DNA of 64,000 nt from Artemia franciscana (lineage: Eukaryota > Arthropoda > Branchiopoda > Anostraca > Artemiidae): NCBI RefSeq assembly GCF_032884065.1, contig NC_088866.1, positions 46,411,833 through 46,475,832 on the forward strand, read 5' to 3'. A program made the translations under genes and the position numbers. Under the pieces are notes generated by a model, which ran no database searches, had not been told where the DNA came from, and saw nothing but the letters and a program-made list of their open reading frames with translations. Numbering within the stretch: position 1 is the first letter of the stretch; each line of letters opens with the position of its first letter. This document shows positions 58,357-64,000 of this stretch, piece by piece.

Positions 58357-58990
58357 TTTTTAACTACGTAAAACTTGCGAATATACAACATTCTTGGCTG
58401 TCCCATTGTCTGTGTATATAAATAGATTGTCAGGTTTACCGACTCTTGAACATGAAACATATAATTGTCTATGGGAAAAATAATCTGTATTCAGATCTAT
58501 ACCTCATTATTCTAATGATTGCCCTTGAGCTTTGTTGATGGTGATTGCTAATCGAAAATTCCCTGTATCCCCGTCGTCATTTATATATCCCCCTGTGCCC
58601 CCCGGCGTTCCCGTTGTTGTTGTTTCCCTGTGTCCCGGTGTCCCAGTCTGTAATTTCTCTTTGAGTGTCCCGGTCGTCATTTATATTCCCTCTGTCCTGG
58701 TGTCCCGGTCGTCATTTTTGTCCCGGTCGTCATTTGTGTTCCGGTGTCCCGGTCTGTAATTTCTCTTTGAGTGCCCTGGTCGTCATTTATATCCCCTGTG
58801 TCCCGGTGCTTTGTTGATAGTGATTGCTAATCGAATATTCCTTGTGTCCCGGTCGCTTTCTCTTTGAGTGTCCCGGTCGTCATTTATATTCCCTATGTCC
58901 CGGTCGTCATTTGCGTCCCGATGTCCCGGTCTGTAATTTCGTCAGTCGACAAACATGACGTCAGTCGACACACAAAAATGACGTCACTCG
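58131..58990 (-). mobile_element. Helitron relic D (minus strand)
   Basis: A stray hairpin half (GGCGCTTCGCGCCACCCC, 58131-58148) from a further terminus precedes this copy's own CTAG end at 58160-58163. Then come the hairpin, a (TA)n tract (58303-58350), the helicase C-terminus (58360-58560) and a long GTCCCGGTCGTCATTT minisatellite. It ends with CAGTCGACAAACATGACGTC repeats near 58990. There is no A/T-rich array and no tRNA cargo. Its 5' end directly abuts copy E. Confidence 0.75.
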
Positions 58991-59023
58991 ACACACAGAC
59001 AACTTATTTTATATATATATATA

Positions 59024-62395
<3,372 letters not shown>

Positions 62396-62985
62396 TATAG
62401 ATTTTTAAATATATAGATACAGTTTCTTCTTTATTTTTTTTCTTTTTTAGTTTTCTCTTTTTTTAGTTTCTTCTTTTTATTAATTTGTTTTCTTCAATTT
62501 GTCAATGTTCATTCTAACATTGACACTTGGAAAAATCTTTACGTGCCAAGCATGCTAAAGCACCAACAATTTATATTAAACCTCAAAATTTGGGGTATCT
62601 GTTTTAAGGTTTTCGAATTACTTTAATCTATTGTCAAAATATATTGAAATATTTGAGCAATTTCCACTTTTTTTTATTTCTTCTTTTTTTTAGTTTTTTA
62701 GCTTTTTTTAGTTTTTTTTTAGTTTTTTAGTTTTTTTATTTTTCTACGTTTTTTCTTTTTAGGTTTTTTTTAATTTTTTTAATTTTTAATTTTTTTTTTA
62801 GTTTTTTCTTTTTAGTTTTTTTAGTTTTTTACCATTTTTCTTTTTTCGAATTACTTTAATCTATTGTCAAAATATTTCGAAATAATTATGCAATTTCCAG
62901 TTTTTACATTCTAGTTTGTTTTCTTTTATATATATAGAAGATATAATCTGGCGTAACGGACAGACAACTTATTTTTATATATATA

Positions 62986-63800
62986 CTAGCTGTTGGGGTG
63001 GCGCTTCGCGCCACCCCAACACCTAGTTTGTGGGGCGCTTCGCGCCCCCCAAGCCCCCCCGCGCGCGTAAGTCGTTACGCGCCATATTAGTTACGCACCA
63101 TTGTAGTTGTGTCCCTGTGTCCCACCTGTGAATAGAGATAGATATAAATATATGTTTTTAACTACGTAAAACATGCGAATATACAACATTCTTCGCTGTC
63201 CCATTGTCTGTGCATATAAATAGATTGTCAGGTTTACTGACTCTTGAACATGCAACATATAATTGTCCATGGGAAAAACAATCCGTATTCAGATCTATAC
63301 CTCGTTATTCTAATGATGTGTCCCTGTGTCCCGGTCGTCATTTATATTCCCTGTGTCCCGGTCGTCAATTGTGTCCCGGTGTCCCAGTTTGTAATTTCTC
63401 TTTGAGTGTCCCGGTCGTCATTTATATTCCCTGTGTCCCGGTGTCCCGGTCGTCATTTGTGTCCCGGTGTCCCGGTCTGTAATTTCTATTCGAACAATCC
63501 CTGTGTCCCGGTCATCATTTATATATCCCGCCTGTGCCCCCGGCGTCCCCGCTGTAGTTGTGTCCCTGTGTCCCGGTCGTCATTTATATTCCCTGTGTCC
63601 CGGTCGTGATTTGTATCCGGGTGTCCCAGTCTGTAATTTCTCTTTGAGGTTCCCGGTCGTCACTTATATTCCCTCTGTCTCGGTCGTCATTTGTGTCCCG
63701 GTCTGTAATTTCTCTTTGAGTGTTTTTTCTTTTTAGTTTTTTTTTAGTTTTTTACCTTTTTTCTTTTTTTCAGTTTTCTTTTTCTTCTTTATTTTTCAGC
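62986..63800 (-). mobile_element. Helitron relic G (minus strand)
   Basis: CTAG end at 62986-62989, hairpins GGGGTGGCGCTTCGCGCCAC and GGGGCGCTTCGCGCCCC, no long TA tract, helicase C-terminus 63158-63320 (cut short before the ITINKAQ motif), then GC-rich minisatellite 63320-63720 and a short T-rich tract. The sequence from 63800 to the edge is unique and holds a partial ORF on the same strand. Confidence 0.78.
63158..63320 (-). pseudogene. Helitron helicase C-terminal fragment (copy G)
   Basis: Minus-strand reading ends L-R-S-stop with the [11 protein letters not shown] motif near 63245-63275. It breaks off at CGTTATTCTAATGATG, where minisatellite begins, so motif V is lost here, unlike in the other copies. 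Confidence 0.72.
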
Positions 63801-63843
63801 GTCACTATTAAGTACATATCGACGAACCTTTGTTTTTTTTAAC

Positions 63844-63999
63844 TTAAATCTGGTAGGCATTGATGACCTTATCCAAGTCAAAATCCCAAACCCAATCATC
63901 ATCGCTATCATTTTCAGTTTTGATATGTTTTGACTCTCGCTGTCCAGGTGGATTTTCATCTAACTCCGCGGTTTTGCGTTCTTTAGCCGCAAGCCTGTT
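63844..63999 (-). CDS. partial ORF of unknown function, open at the edge
   Basis: The minus strand is open from the window edge to a TAA at 63844-63846 (51 codons), reading NRLAAKERKTAELDENPPGQ, then RESKHIKTENDSDDDW and VWDFDLDKVINAYQI. A basic start followed by an acidic, Trp-containing C-terminus in balanced codons looks coding. R-L-A-x-K-E-R-K-T-A-E resembles the repetitive basic N-terminal part of some arthropod Helitron proteins, but it could as well be the last exon of a host gene. Its 5' part lies outside. Confidence 0.4.
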   Translation of the reverse strand, partial: NRLAAKERKTAELDENPPGQRESKHIKTENDSDDDWVWDFDLDKVINAYQI

Positions 64000-64000
64000 T

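Overview
This window is repeat-dominated, AT-rich nuclear DNA from a eukaryote, most likely an arthropod. The intron/exon signals, the formin-like terminal exon, the Helitron, LINE and hAT remnants and the tRNA-derived SINEs all point that way. The texture of the repeats reminds me of a branchiopod crustacean such as Artemia, but that is an impression and not a result. There are no operons, no ribosome binding sites and no dense coding. The one 10-base run of N (1591-1600) is an assembly gap.

Genes: the only protein-coding segment I recognise well is the terminal exon (5678-5893, +) of a formin-like (FMNL/Frl-type) gene, with a good splice acceptor and a stop codon. Sequence 5' of it would be its last intron, which holds an hAT-like transposase relic and a pair of inverted Helitron relics. 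Its 3' UTR or downstream flank is a degenerate ~129-bp tandem repeat that includes the last codons. Three further exon-like segments (22993-23056, 31030-31107, 31664-31860) have splice-like borders but no recognised family. A partial ORF on the minus strand runs off the right edge (63844-63999).

Layout: 0.6-5.4 kb, hAT relic and two Helitron relics facing each other across a (TA)n tract. 5.7-7.2 kb, formin exon and repeat-built 3' region. 7.6-10.6 kb, small tandem arrays, an antisense LINE piece, a foldback element, a duplicated block and a tRNA-Lys-like relic. 13.7-15.1 kb, a large imperfect inverted repeat. 15.1-16.6 and 26.9-28.2 kb, two arrays of one diverged ~270-bp satellite. 20.7, 39.2 and 45.4 kb, 3' ends of one LINE family carrying a (TAG)n tail. 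34, 40.6, 46.2 and 50.9 kb, copies of a dispersed element with a terminal palindrome. 50.9-55.3 kb, a composite block of that element, inverted repeats and a ~285-bp array. 55.3-56.3 kb, a LINE reverse-transcriptase relic. 56.4-63.8 kb, a head-to-tail series of Helitron relics, each with the last part of the helicase, a hairpin plus CTAG 3' end, a (TA)n tract and minisatellites.

Nothing here works as a pathway. The biology is of a formin gene 3' end embedded in Helitron, LINE and satellite DNA. The most unusual features are Helitrons that have become carriers of minisatellites and tRNA-like cargo, and a gene whose final codons belong to a tandem repeat. All calls come from reading the sequence; no database search was run.
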